From the NCBI RefSeq assembly GCF_001718315.1, contig NZ_CP013363.1, positions 1,798,001 through 1,862,000 on the forward strand: a stretch of DNA of 64,000 nt. The letters run 5' to 3'. Positions 44,538-53,078 of the stretch are shown here, in pieces. Under the pieces are notes generated by a model, which worked only from the letters and a program-made list of their open reading frames with translations, had not been told where the DNA came from and ran no database searches. Source of the stretch: Burkholderia diffusa. Lineage in GTDB: Bacteria; Pseudomonadota; Gammaproteobacteria; Burkholderiales; Burkholderiaceae. A program made the translations under genes and the position numbers. The first letter of the stretch is position 1, and every line of letters begins with the position of its first letter.

Positions 44538-45137
44538 TTACGTCGCGAGCTTCGCCCGCAACCGCTCGCTGACGTCCGGCCATTCATCGTCGATGATGCT
44601 GAAGCGCACCGAATTGCGCTTGCGGCCATCGGGCATGATCCGCTCGTGACGCACAATCCCTTCCTGCTTCGCGCCGAGCCGCAGAATCGCCGCGCGCGAC
44701 TTCTCGTTCAGTTCGTCGGTCGTGAACTGCACGCGCACGCAGTGCAGCGTGTCGAACGCGTACGAAAGCAGCAGCCATTTCGCCTCGGTGTTCGCGCGCG
44801 TGCGCTGCGCCGATTCGCTCAGCCACGTATGACCGATCTCGAGCTTGCGATTCTTGCGGTCGATCTTCCACAAACGCGTGCTGCCGATTGCGCGGCCCGA
44901 CGCGCGATCGACGATCACGAACGGCATCACGGTGCCGGCCGCGCGGCCTTGCAGCGCCGCGTCGATATAGGCGTCGACCGTGTCCTCGCCCGGCACGACC
45001 GTGACCGTCAGGTTCCATAACCGGCCGTCCGCCGCCGCGTCGAGCAATGCCTGACGGTCGGATGCGTCGAGCGGCCGCAGCACGATGCGCTCGCCGGCAA
45101 GCGTCGGTTGTTCGACGGAAGATGAAGCGTCGGTCAT
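44538..45137 (-). CDS. GNAT family N-acetyltransferase, RimJ/RimL type
   Basis: 199 residues from ATG at 45137, chosen because GGAA is seven bases upstream; an ATG six codons further up is also possible. The family order is clear: GERIVLRPLDASDRQALLDAA at the start, GRAIGSTRLWKIDRKNRKLEIGHTWLSESAQRTRANTEAKWLLLSYAFD around the acetyl-CoA site, and LHCVRVQFTTDELNEKSRAAILRLGAKQEGIVR near the end. These enzymes acetylate N-termini, amino acids or small amines. It is convergent with the DUF4142 gene and downstream of no obvious partner. Confidence 0.9.
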   Translation of the reverse strand: MTDASSSVEQPTLAGERIVLRPLDASDRQALLDAAADGRLWNLTVTVVPGEDTVDAYIDAALQGRAAGTVMPFVIVDRASGRAIGSTRLWKIDRKNRKLEIGHTWLSESAQRTRANTEAKWLLLSYAFDTLHCVRVQFTTDELNEKSRAAILRLGAKQEGIVRHERIMPDGRKRNSVRFSIIDDEWPDVSERLRAKLAT

Positions 45138-45212
45138 GACAGGTTCCGTTTCCATGAAGATGACGACGAGAATGACCCAGCGCGCAGCGAAATGCCCATC
45201 ATACGGCCAGCG

Positions 45213-46127
45213 TCAGCCGGGCAGCGCGGCGAGCCGCTCGCGAATCGCATGCGCTTCGCCGCGCAGCGCATCGGCGAATGCGTCGACGAGCAGGCTCTTC
45301 GGCCGGTGCTCGGGCACGATCACGCTGACGCGATACGGAAACGAGCGCGTGAGCGGCCGCACGTGCAGGTCGCGGCCGACGAAATCGAGTGCGGTCAGCG
45401 GGTTGACGATTGCCGCGCCGAGCCCCTGCCGCACGAACGCGCACACCGACACGGCCGACGGCGTCTCGACGACCGAACGCGGCGCGACGCCGAGCTGCGC
45501 GAACGCCTCGTCGATCAGGATCCGGTACGGGTCGTTCAGCGACAGGCTCACGAACGGGCGATCGGCGAGATCCGCGAGATCGATCGCGCGTTGCGCGAGC
45601 AGGGGATGGCCGTCGGGCAGCACGCACACCTCATCGACTTCGAGCAACGGCGTGAGAACCGTGCCGGCCGGCGCGATGTCGTGTTCGGTCAGCCCGAGAT
45701 CGTAGCGCTGCGCGGTCAGCCACTCCTCGAGCACCGGTGACTCCTGCGTCGCGACCGACACGCTGACGCCCGCATGCGCGTCATGGAAACGCCGGCAGGC
45801 GCCGGGCAGGATCGCGTGTGAAAACGCCGGCAGCGCAATCACCGACAATTGCCCGTCGCGAAACTCGCGCAGCCGCGCGGCCGTCGCCGCGACGCGCTCG
45901 AGCCCCACATACGCGAGCCGCACGTCGTCGAACAGCGTGAGCGCGGCCATCGTCGGCCGCAGCCGGCCGTGCGAGCGCTCGAACAGCGCGAAACCGATCA
46001 CCTGCTCCATGCGCGCAAGCTCGCGGCTGATCGTCGGCTGCGACGTATAGAGCATCTCGGCCGCACGCGTCGTGCTGCCGGTGACCATCAGCGCGCGGAA
46101 GACCTCGATATGCCGATGTGTGAGCAT
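45213..46127 (-). CDS. lysR: LysR family regulator, probable activator of lysA
   Basis: 304 residues. The N-terminal winged helix is HRHIEVFRALMVTGSTTRAAEMLYTSQPTISRELARMEQ, here the recognition part, and the C-terminal substrate-binding fold runs from about residue 90 to the end. It is divergent from lysA across 109 bases, the same arrangement as E. coli lysR-lysA. In that system diaminopimelate acts as inducer and lysine as corepressor. Direct repeats that could be its sites lie between the genes. The name rests on this context as well as on family. Confidence 0.88.
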   Translation of the reverse strand: MLTHRHIEVFRALMVTGSTTRAAEMLYTSQPTISRELARMEQVIGFALFERSHGRLRPTMAALTLFDDVRLAYVGLERVAATAARLREFRDGQLSVIALPAFSHAILPGACRRFHDAHAGVSVSVATQESPVLEEWLTAQRYDLGLTEHDIAPAGTVLTPLLEVDEVCVLPDGHPLLAQRAIDLADLADRPFVSLSLNDPYRILIDEAFAQLGVAPRSVVETPSAVSVCAFVRQGLGAAIVNPLTALDFVGRDLHVRPLTRSFPYRVSVIVPEHRPKSLLVDAFADALRGEAHAIRERLAALPG

Positions 46128-46135
46128 GATCGCCT

Positions 46136-46164
46136 ATATCAAAAATGAATCGAATATCAAAAAA
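46136..46164. promoter_or_regulatory. Direct repeat in the lysR-lysA control region
   Basis: ATATCAAAAA occurs at 46136-46145 and again at 46154-46163, period 18 bases, in the only AT-rich part of the divergent intergenic gap. The spacing puts both copies on nearly the same helix face. Likely binding site for the LysR-type protein; this is inference. Confidence 0.5.
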
Positions 46165-46236
46165 CAGGCATTTTACTGTATAGACATTCAGGCGCATCAT
46201 TCTTCCTGTCCGTTCATTCGATCCGATTCCTCCGCC

Positions 46237-47475
46237 ATGTCTCTCGATTCCCGCCAGCTCGCGGCGCTTGCGCAGCAATACGGCACCCCGCTGTGGGTGT
46301 ACGACGCCGACGTCATCCGCGATCGCATCGCTCAACTGCGCCAGTTCGACGTGATCCGCTATGCGCAGAAGGCGAACTCGAACCTGCATATCCTGAAGCT
46401 GATGCGCGACGAAGGCGCGTGCGTCGATGCCGTGTCGCTCGGCGAAATCGAGCGCAGCCTCGCGGCCGGCTTCAGTCCCGCGGGCGAACCGGAAGGCGTC
46501 GTGTTCACGGCCGACCTGATCGACCGCCCGACGCTCGCGGCCGTGCTCAAGCACGGCGTGACCGTGAACGCCGGCTCGCTCGACATGCTCGCGCGCGTGG
46601 GCGAGCATGCGCCCGGCCACCGCGTATGGCTGCGCGTGAACCCGGGCTTCGGCCACGGCCACAGCAACAAGACCAACACCGGCGGCCCGCAGAGCAAGCA
46701 CGGGATCTGGATCGACGACGTGCCGCGCGCGATCGAGATCGTGCGCCAGTACGGGCTGAAGCTGGTCGGCATCCACATGCATATCGGCTCGGGCGTCGAC
46801 TACGGCCACCTGTCGCAGGTGTGCGACGCGATGGTCGACCTCGTCACGTCGCTCGGCCACGACATCGAAGCCATCTCCGCTGGCGGCGGGCTGTCGATCC
46901 CGTATCGCGACGGCGAGCCGCGCGTCGACGTCGGTCACTACTTCAGCCAGTGGGATGCCGCGCGCAAGCGGATCGAACGGCATCTCGGCCATGCGGTGCG
47001 CATCGAGATCGAACCGGGCCGCTTCCTCGTCGCGGAAGCCGGCACGCTCGTCACCGAAGTGCAGGCCGTGAACCGCCGGCCGAAGCACGACTTCGTGCTG
47101 ATCGATGCGGGCTTCAACGACCTGATGCGTCCGTCGATGTACGGCAGCTACCACGCGGTGTCGGTGCACGCGCACGACGGCGCGCTGCCCACCGGCCGGC
47201 CGCTCGTCGACATCGCGATCGCGGGGCCGCTGTGCGAGTCCGGCGACGTGTTCACGCAGGACGCGGGGGGCGTGGTCACGCACCGCAAGCTACCGCAACC
47301 GCAGATCGGCGATCTGCTGTTCCTGCACGATGCGGGCGCATACGGCGCGTCGATGTCCTCGAACTACAACAGCCGGCCGCTCGCGCCGGAAGTGCTCGTC
47401 GATCGTGGCACGCCGAGGCTGATTCGCCGCCGGCAGACGATCGACGAACTGCTTGCGCTCGAAACGTTCGCATAA
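46237..47475 (+). CDS. lysA: Diaminopimelate decarboxylase
   Basis: 412 residues of the type III PLP-dependent (alanine-racemase fold) decarboxylases. The PLP lysine is in IRYAQKANSN near residue 48. Later motifs are HMHIGSGVDY, SAGGGLSIPY, the phosphate-binding EIEPGRFLVAEAG and PLCESGDVF, with the last containing the active-site Cys from the partner subunit. It removes CO2 from meso-diaminopimelate to make lysine. Length and motifs are closer to E. coli LysA than to ornithine decarboxylases. This may be an extra copy if the primary chromosome carries another. A strong terminator follows. Confidence 0.92.
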   Translation: MSLDSRQLAALAQQYGTPLWVYDADVIRDRIAQLRQFDVIRYAQKANSNLHILKLMRDEGACVDAVSLGEIERSLAAGFSPAGEPEGVVFTADLIDRPTLAAVLKHGVTVNAGSLDMLARVGEHAPGHRVWLRVNPGFGHGHSNKTNTGGPQSKHGIWIDDVPRAIEIVRQYGLKLVGIHMHIGSGVDYGHLSQVCDAMVDLVTSLGHDIEAISAGGGLSIPYRDGEPRVDVGHYFSQWDAARKRIERHLGHAVRIEIEPGRFLVAEAGTLVTEVQAVNRRPKHDFVLIDAGFNDLMRPSMYGSYHAVSVHAHDGALPTGRPLVDIAIAGPLCESGDVFTQDAGGVVTHRKLPQPQIGDLLFLHDAGAYGASMSSNYNSRPLAPEVLVDRGTPRLIRRRQTIDELLALETFA

Positions 47476-47511
47476 CCCGCGCTCGCGCCGCGTTCGACGA
47501 AGCGAACGCCG

Positions 47512-47556
47512 ACGGCCAGGCTTGCCGCTACCGGCATGCCTGGCCGTTTTGCTTTT
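47512..47556 (+). terminator. Rho-independent terminator of lysA
   Basis: ACGGCCAGGC (47512-47521) pairs with GCCTGGCCGT (47538-47547), 10 perfect pairs, followed by TTTGCTTTT. Confidence 0.85.
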
Positions 47557-47665
47557 CGGCGGTTGCTCTCGGGGGCAACTGCTTCGCCACGCCGTAGCAC
47601 CCGATGCTGCGCACTCCATGCAACCGCAGCAGATCGCTTGCATCGCCTTCCCGGCACGGAGAAAA

Positions 47666-47688
47666 ACTTTCCACGGCACGTGGAAAGT
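47666..47688. promoter_or_regulatory. Perfect inverted repeat upstream of the amino-acid ABC operon
   Basis: ACTTTCCACG (47666-47675) and CGTGGAAAGT (47679-47688) are perfect 10-base arms with a 3-base centre. A further half site, ACTTTCC, follows about 20 bases later, next to TTTTTGACA. It looks like an operator for the transporter operon; the regulator is not in the window or not identified. Confidence 0.55.
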
Positions 47689-47818
47689 CCGCGCATTTTT
47701 GGAAGCACTTTCCTTTTTGACAACACTAAGATCGCCCTCAGTCGTTCAGCATTTGCGTCACCGGACACGCATCGACGATGCAGCCGGCCTACCCCACTCG
47801 CAAGCCGCACGGGCACTC

Positions 47819-47884
47819 ATGAACACGATGCTTGAACTCTTCGCCGCGCACCGTTACGCCACCGTGCGCGAACGCATGCCGTAA
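47819..47884 (+). CDS. Possible 21-codon leader peptide of the ABC operon
   Basis: ATG at 47819 to TAA at 47884 encodes MNTMLELFAAHRYATVRERM plus Pro. It precedes an 8-pair hairpin (47944-47963) and the binding-protein gene, an arrangement that would suit attenuation. Three Met codons are the only enriched residue. No good ribosome site is present, so translation is uncertain. Confidence 0.3.
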   Translation: MNTMLELFAAHRYATVRERMP

Positions 47885-47943
47885 CGCCCCGCGGCACACG
47901 GCTCGCGCCGTCTCTCGCCGTACTGTTTCCCGCTTCCCGCCCA

Positions 47944-47963
47944 CGGCGACGCCCGCGTCGCCG
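47944..47963 (+). other. Leader hairpin
   Basis: CGGCGACG and CGTCGCCG, 8 perfect pairs with a 4-base loop, between the possible leader peptide and the ABC transporter genes. No T-run follows at once (gaatttt begins 17 bases later). Confidence 0.45.
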
Positions 47964-47983
47964 CGGACGCGCTCATCCTGAAT

Positions 47984-48010
47984 TTTCGACAACGACGTTT
48001 CGACAACGAC
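47984..48010 (+). repeat. Tandem 13-base repeat at the ribosome-site region of the binding-protein gene
   Basis: TTTCGACAACGAC occurs at 47984-47996 and 47998-48010, period 14, just before the GGAGACAACC ribosome site of the gene at 48024. It may be a recent duplication or a protein/RNA binding element. Confidence 0.5.
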
Positions 48011-48023
48011 ACCGGAGACAACC

Positions 48024-48824
48024 ATGAAGCCCTTCACCTCGACGCTCAAGCAAGGCCTCGTCGCCGCCCTTCTCTGCGTGACGGCCACGGCATCGCACGC
48101 GGCGGACCTGCTCGACACCGTCAAGCAGGCCGGCGTGCTGAAGATCGCACTCGAAGGCACTTACCCGCCGTTCGACTACCGCAATGCCGAAGGACAACTC
48201 GAAGGATTCGACGTCGACGTCGCGAAGGCGGTCGCCGCACGGCTCGGCGTGAAGCCGCAGTTCGTGACGACCGAATGGAGCGGGATTCTCGCGGGGCTGC
48301 AGGCCGGCAAGTTCGACGTGATCGTCAACCAGGTCGCGATCACGCCGGCGCGCCAGCAGGCACTCGACTTCAGCACGCCCTATGTGTATTCGTCCGCGCA
48401 GCTGCTGCAGCGCCAGAACGACGCGCGCGCGTTCAAGTCGCTCGACGAGCTGAAGGGCAAGAAGGTCGGCGTGACGATGGGCAGCAACTACGTCGATCTG
48501 GTGAAGACCGTGCCCGCGATAGACCTGCAGGTCTATCCGGGCACACCGGAGAACCTGCGCGACCTCGCGGCGGGTCGCATCGATGCGGCAGTCAACGACC
48601 GCCTGATGCTGAGCTATCTGATCAAGAACTCGCACCTGCCGCTGCGCCCCGGCGCCACACTCGCCGGCGGCGAGGACCGGATGGGAATCCCGTTCCGCAA
48701 GGGCAACCCGAAGTTCGCAAAGGCGATCGACGACGCGGTCGCGTCGCTGCAACAGGACGGCACGCTGAAAAAAATCTCGATGCAGTGGTTCGGCTCGGAC
48801 ACGACGAAACCGATCGCGCAGTAA
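48024..48824 (+). CDS. Amino-acid ABC transporter periplasmic binding protein, cystine-type
   Basis: 266 residues. The signal peptide ends about TASHAADL. The binding-protein family 3 pattern is [37 protein letters not shown] at the start, then [21 protein letters not shown], and later [15 protein letters not shown]. It resembles FliY/TcyJ. The permease, ATPase and metC genes that follow make cystine or a related sulfur amino acid the likely ligand. GGAGACAACC is the ribosome site. Confidence 0.9.
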   Translation: MKPFTSTLKQGLVAALLCVTATASHAADLLDTVKQAGVLKIALEGTYPPFDYRNAEGQLEGFDVDVAKAVAARLGVKPQFVTTEWSGILAGLQAGKFDVIVNQVAITPARQQALDFSTPYVYSSAQLLQRQNDARAFKSLDELKGKKVGVTMGSNYVDLVKTVPAIDLQVYPGTPENLRDLAAGRIDAAVNDRLMLSYLIKNSHLPLRPGATLAGGEDRMGIPFRKGNPKFAKAIDDAVASLQQDGTLKKISMQWFGSDTTKPIAQ

Positions 48825-48908
48825 CGCAGCCGTCACGCGTCCGCGCGCATGCACGCGCGGGCCGGCCGCCGCATCGGCGGCATACGACACACAATCAGGA
48901 GACACGCG

Positions 48909-49568
48909 ATGGAAGCACTCGATCTGGTCATTCAAACCCTGCCCGTAATGGTGAAGGGCGCACTGCTCACGCTGAAATTCGCGGTGGCGTCGATGGCGCT
49001 CGGCCTCGTCGTCGGGCTCGTGGTCGCGATCATGCGGATCGGCAGCAATCGGTTCGCGTCCGGTTTCGCGCAAGGCTACGTGAGCCTGATGCGCGGCACG
49101 CCGCTGCTGGTGCAGATGTTCGTCGTCTACTACGGGCTGCCCGATCTCGGCATCACGCTCGACCCGACGACGGCCGGCATCTTCACGCTCACGCTCAACG
49201 CCGGTGCGTACCTGTCGGAAAGCATGCGCGGCGCGATCCTCGGCATAGGCCGCGGACAATGGGCAGCCGCGCACAGCCTCGGCCTCACGCACGTGCAGAC
49301 GCTGCGCTACATCGTCTGCCCGCAGGCGCTGCGCCTCGCGGTGCCGAGCCTCGGCAACACGCTGATCAGCCTGATCAAGGACACGTCGCTCGTGTCCGTC
49401 ATCACCGTCACCGAGTTGCTGCGCTCGACGCAGGAAGTGATCGCCGCGACGTTCCAGCCGCTGCCGCTTTACCTCGCGGCGGCCGCGATCTACTGGGTGC
49501 TGAGCACGCTGCTCACGCGACTGCAGGGCCGCGTCGAGACGCGCCTCTCGCTGCCGTCCACGCATTGA
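48909..49568 (+). CDS. Amino-acid ABC transporter permease
   Basis: 219 residues from ATG at 48909 with AGGAGACACGCG upstream; longer frames add only Arg-rich shadow. About five membrane helices are visible, with the HEAA permease motif region REFT-like in [48 protein letters not shown], which contacts the ATPase (EAA loop about residues 105-140). Length and order match TcyL/YecS-type permeases. It lies 84 bases after the binding-protein gene. Confidence 0.92.
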   Translation: MEALDLVIQTLPVMVKGALLTLKFAVASMALGLVVGLVVAIMRIGSNRFASGFAQGYVSLMRGTPLLVQMFVVYYGLPDLGITLDPTTAGIFTLTLNAGAYLSESMRGAILGIGRGQWAAAHSLGLTHVQTLRYIVCPQALRLAVPSLGNTLISLIKDTSLVSVITVTELLRSTQEVIAATFQPLPLYLAAAAIYWVLSTLLTRLQGRVETRLSLPSTH

Positions 49569-49609
49569 GCATGTGCACCGTTCAACCCGAACCTCAACCA
49601 CGGACAACC

Positions 49610-50335
49610 ATGATTACGCTCGACAACGTTTCGAAGTGGTATGGCAAGCATCAGGTCCTTTCCGAATGCAGCGCGGCGGTATCGAAAGGCGAAGTGGTCG
49701 TCGTCTGCGGGCCGTCCGGCTCCGGCAAGTCGACACTGATCAAGACGATCAACGGTCTCGAGCCGTTCCAGAAGGGCAGCATCGTCGTCGACGGCATGCG
49801 GCTCGGCGATCCCGCCGCGAAACTCGCGCAACTGCGTGCGCGCGTCGGCATGGTGTTCCAGCATTTCGAGCTGTTCCCGCATTTGTCGATCACCGACAAC
49901 CTGACGCTCGCGCAGGTGAAGGTGCTCGGCCGCCGCAAGGACGAAGCGATCGAGAACGCGATGAAGTTGCTCGATCGCGTCGGCCTGAGGGCGCACGCGC
50001 ACAAGTATCCGGGGCAGTTGTCGGGCGGGCAGCAGCAACGCGTCGCGATTGCACGCGCGCTGTCGATGAACCCCGTCGCGATGCTGTTCGACGAGCCGAC
50101 CTCCGCGCTCGATCCCGAGATGATCAACGAAGTGCTCGACGTGATGGTGGAGCTCGCGCGCGACGGCATGACGATGGTTTGCGTCACGCACGAGATGGGC
50201 TTCGCGAGGAAGGTCGCGCATCGCGTGATCTTCATGGACCAGGGTGCGGTGGTCGAGGATGCTGCGAGCGAGGCATTCTTCGCCGCGCCGCGCTCCGAAC
50301 GCGCGCGCGACTTCCTCGACAAGATCCTGCACTGA
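49610..50335 (+). CDS. Amino-acid ABC transporter ATP-binding protein
   Basis: 241 residues. Walker [10 protein letters not shown] (about residues 34-42), Q-loop [12 protein letters not shown], signature [15 protein letters not shown], Walker [14 protein letters not shown] and the switch His in [16 protein letters not shown] are complete. It belongs to the polar amino-acid transporter ATPase group (GlnQ/TcyN type). It energises uptake by the two preceding gene products and is followed after 47 bases by metC. Confidence 0.94.
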   Translation: MITLDNVSKWYGKHQVLSECSAAVSKGEVVVVCGPSGSGKSTLIKTINGLEPFQKGSIVVDGMRLGDPAAKLAQLRARVGMVFQHFELFPHLSITDNLTLAQVKVLGRRKDEAIENAMKLLDRVGLRAHAHKYPGQLSGGQQQRVAIARALSMNPVAMLFDEPTSALDPEMINEVLDVMVELARDGMTMVCVTHEMGFARKVAHRVIFMDQGAVVEDAASEAFFAAPRSERARDFLDKILH

Positions 50336-50382
50336 CCGCGCGACAGCCTCTCCGACTTGACCGACTTTCAAAGGACGACATC

Positions 50383-51570
50383 TTGAACCAACCGCATTCG
50401 ACCGACACCCTGCTCGCTCACGAAGGCCGCGCACACGGTCAGCCCGGCTCGCCGGTAAACCCGCCCGTGTATCGCCAATCGACGCTGCTCTTTCACGGCA
50501 CCGACGCGCTCGACGCGGTGCGCGGCACGCCGCTCGCGTACGGTCGCCATGGCAGCCCGACCACGCGGGCGCTCGAAAAGGCGCTCGCGCGCCTCGAAGG
50601 CGCGCACACCGCGCTGCTCACGCCGAGCGGGCTGAGCGCGATCACGACCGCGCTGCTCGCGGTGCTCGATCCCGGCGACCATCTGCTGATGGCCGACTCG
50701 GTGTACGACCCGACCCGTTCGTTCTGCGACGAGACGCTCGCGCGCCTGGGCATCGAGACGACGTACTACGATCCGTCGATCGGCGCGGGCATCGCGTCGC
50801 TGATGCGGCCGAACACGCGCGCGGTCTTTACCGAATCGCCGGGCTCGCTGACGTTCGAGGTGCAGGATATTCCCGCGATCTGCCGCGTCGCGCACCAGCA
50901 CGATGCGGTCGTGCTGCTCGACAACACATGGGGCACGCCGCTGAATTTCCACTCGTTCTCGCATGGCGTCGACGTGTCGATTCACGCGGCGACCAAGTAC
51001 ATCGCCGGACACTCCGACGTGCTGATGGGCGTGATCCTGACGACCGACGCGCTCGCGCCGAAGGTCACACGCTGCTACCGGCAGCTTGGCATGACCGTCA
51101 GCGGCGACGATGCGTATCTCGCGCTGCGCGGTCTGCGTACGCTGTCGGTACGCCTCGAACGCCACCAGCGCAACGCGCACGTGCTGACCGAATGGCTCGC
51201 GCGGCGGCCGGAAGTCGCGCAGATCCTGTATCCGGCCCGGCCGGGCGATGCCGGCCACGCGCTGTGGCAGCGCGACTTCACGGGCGCATGCGGATTGTTC
51301 GGCCTGGTGCTGCATCCGCAGCCCGACGATGCCGTGCGTGCGCTGCTCGACGGCATGACGTGCTTCGGCATGGGCTACAGCTGGGGCGGCTTCGAGAGCC
51401 TGATCATCCCGTCGAATCCGTCGCGCCACCGCACCGCGACGCAATGGCTGCCGGCCGGACCGCTGCTGCGCATCCACGCAGGGCTCGAGCATCCGGACGA
51501 CATGATCGCCGACCTCGACGCCGGGTTCGCAAGAATGCGCGCCGCCGCGGCCGCGCTCGCGGAAGTCTGA
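50383..51570 (+). CDS. metC: Cystathionine beta-lyase
   Basis: 395 residues, starting at TTG (50383), which has AAAGGA nine bases upstream and gives the length usual for MetC; no ATG is placed correctly. The PLP-binding Lys is in SIHAATKYIAGHSDVLMG. Other family residues are YGRHGSPTTRALEKALARLEG near the N-terminus and DNTWGTPLNFHSFSHGVD before the Lys. It splits cystathionine to homocysteine, and in many bacteria also releases sulfide and pyruvate from cystine. Its place in the transporter operon favours cystine uptake and desulfuration. Confidence 0.92.
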   Translation: MNQPHSTDTLLAHEGRAHGQPGSPVNPPVYRQSTLLFHGTDALDAVRGTPLAYGRHGSPTTRALEKALARLEGAHTALLTPSGLSAITTALLAVLDPGDHLLMADSVYDPTRSFCDETLARLGIETTYYDPSIGAGIASLMRPNTRAVFTESPGSLTFEVQDIPAICRVAHQHDAVVLLDNTWGTPLNFHSFSHGVDVSIHAATKYIAGHSDVLMGVILTTDALAPKVTRCYRQLGMTVSGDDAYLALRGLRTLSVRLERHQRNAHVLTEWLARRPEVAQILYPARPGDAGHALWQRDFTGACGLFGLVLHPQPDDAVRALLDGMTCFGMGYSWGGFESLIIPSNPSRHRTATQWLPAGPLLRIHAGLEHPDDMIADLDAGFARMRAAAAALAEV

Positions 51571-51647
51571 CGTCGGGCGCATCGCATACTTCGCCCCCGC
51601 ACGCCCCTTTTTTTCAACGTTCGACCACCACTGATAGCGAGGCCATC

Positions 51648-51992
51648 ATGAAAGACACGCTGTTCATTCTCCGTCCGGGTTTTTTCAAGGACTCCGAAGG
51701 TCCGTTCTACTGCGGCGACTCGGTTGCCGTCGAAGGGCTGCTGAGTTTCTATCCGCAGTTGCGCGACGCCGTCTCGGTCGAGTATGTCGACGCGCCACGG
51801 CCGCGCCAGCCGATCGTCGCGCTGATCGGCGAGGACAATCAGTCGGCGCCGGTGCTCGTGCTCGGCGACGGGCACGCGCCGAAGGACGACGCGATCGGAA
51901 TTCGCGAACACAACGGCCGCCGCTTCATCGATTCGCCGGCCGATATCCGGCGCTACCTGTCCTCGCAATACGGCGTCGCGCACGTCGCGTAA
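51648..51992 (+). CDS. DUF3088 thioredoxin-fold-like protein
   Basis: 114 residues. The DUF3088 pattern is readable: LFILRPGFFKDSEGPFYCGDSVAVEGLLSFYPQL, then EYVDAPRPRQPIVALIGEDNQSAPVLVLGDG. The CGDS motif falls where relatives have, as I recall, a second Cys (CxxC), so it may act as a monothiol. The gene follows metC by 77 bases and is probably co-transcribed with it, which hints at a thiol-linked role. Function unproven. Confidence 0.82.
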   Translation: MKDTLFILRPGFFKDSEGPFYCGDSVAVEGLLSFYPQLRDAVSVEYVDAPRPRQPIVALIGEDNQSAPVLVLGDGHAPKDDAIGIREHNGRRFIDSPADIRRYLSSQYGVAHVA

Positions 51993-52063
51993 GCACGCCG
52001 GCGGCCGCGCACGCGCGACGGCGAACGGGTAAGCCCCCCGTCACGTCGTCGCGCGCCGGCGCG

Positions 52064-52951
52064 TCAGCCCGCGCGCTGCACGGGCGGCATCTTCGAGAAG
52101 TACTTCGCACCCGCGACGCAGCCGACAACCACGACCGTCACGGCAAGCATCGACGGCGGCACCGTCTCGTGCAGCAGCCCGGCCGCGAGAAGGAAACCGA
52201 AGAACGGTTGCAGCAACTGAAGTTGGCCGACGCCCGCGATCCCGCCGAGGGCTAGGCCGCGATACCAGAACACGAAGCCGATCAGCATGCTGAACAGGGA
52301 CACATACGCGAGCCCCCACAGCGCCGCGGCGTCGACGCCGTCGAACGTCGCGGGCCACGTGAACCACGCGGCCGGCAGCATCACCGGCAGCGACAGCACG
52401 AGCGCCCACGAAATCACCTGCCAGCCGCCGAGCTGGCGCGACAGGCGCGCGCCTTCCGCATAGCCGAGCCCGCACGCGACGATCGCGGCCAGCATCAACG
52501 CATCGCCCACCACCGATGCGCTTGCGCCGTTGCGCAGCGCGAATGCTGCCACCGCACCACTGCCAACTAGCGAGAAGATCCAGAACGGCAGCCGCGGCCG
52601 TTCGCCGCCACGCCAGACACCGAACAGCGCGGTCGCGAGCGGCAGCAGCCCGACGAACACGATCGCGTGTGCGGACGTCACATGCTTGAGCGCGAGCGCC
52701 GTCAGCAGCGGAAAACCGACCACGACCCCGAGCGCGACGACGCCGAGCGACGCGGTCTCGGCTCGCGTGGGCCGCTTCTGCTTCAGCGCAACGAGCAGGA
52801 TCAGGCCGAGCACGCCGGCGATCGTCGCGCGCGCGAACGTGAGGAACAGCGGGTCGAGCCCCTGCACGGCGACGCGCGTCGCGGGCAGCGAACCACTGAA
52901 GATGATCACGCCCAGCAGGCCGCTGAGCCATCCGTCGGTCGTCTTTTGCAC
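52064..52951 (-). CDS. EamA/DMT family transporter
   Basis: 295 residues from GTG at 52951, with AGGA nine bases upstream. ATG codons further up lie inside the control region of the divergent regulator and are unlikely. Ten membrane helices occur in two EamA repeats; typical pieces are FARATIAGVLGLILLVAL and FVGLLPLATALFGVW in the first and LGLAYVSLFSMLIGFVFWYRGLA in the second. These proteins export amino acids or other metabolites. Divergent pairing with a MocR-type regulator is common in Burkholderia and suggests it is the regulated gene. Confidence 0.88.
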   Translation of the reverse strand: MQKTTDGWLSGLLGVIIFSGSLPATRVAVQGLDPLFLTFARATIAGVLGLILLVALKQKRPTRAETASLGVVALGVVVGFPLLTALALKHVTSAHAIVFVGLLPLATALFGVWRGGERPRLPFWIFSLVGSGAVAAFALRNGASASVVGDALMLAAIVACGLGYAEGARLSRQLGGWQVISWALVLSLPVMLPAAWFTWPATFDGVDAAALWGLAYVSLFSMLIGFVFWYRGLALGGIAGVGQLQLLQPFFGFLLAAGLLHETVPPSMLAVTVVVVGCVAGAKYFSKMPPVQRAG

Positions 52952-53037
52952 GGGAAATCCTGATCGGAAAAAGTGGATGACCGATGATCCGCCGCCCGTG
53001 AAAAGCGCGTAAGCTACAGCCCAATACAATTCGGACA

Positions 53038-53066
53038 AACTGTACTGGACAACCGTCCGTACAGTT
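53038..53066. promoter_or_regulatory. Palindromic operator between the EamA and MocR genes
   Basis: Arms AACTGTAC (53038-53045) and GTACAGTT (53059-53066) enclose GGAC (53047-53050) and GTCC (53055-53058), an almost perfect dyad with one extra T on the left. A related half, ATACAATTCGGACA, lies just to the left, so two sites in tandem are possible, as often seen for MocR proteins. Confidence 0.6.
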
Positions 53067-53078
53067 CCCTCTCTCGCC

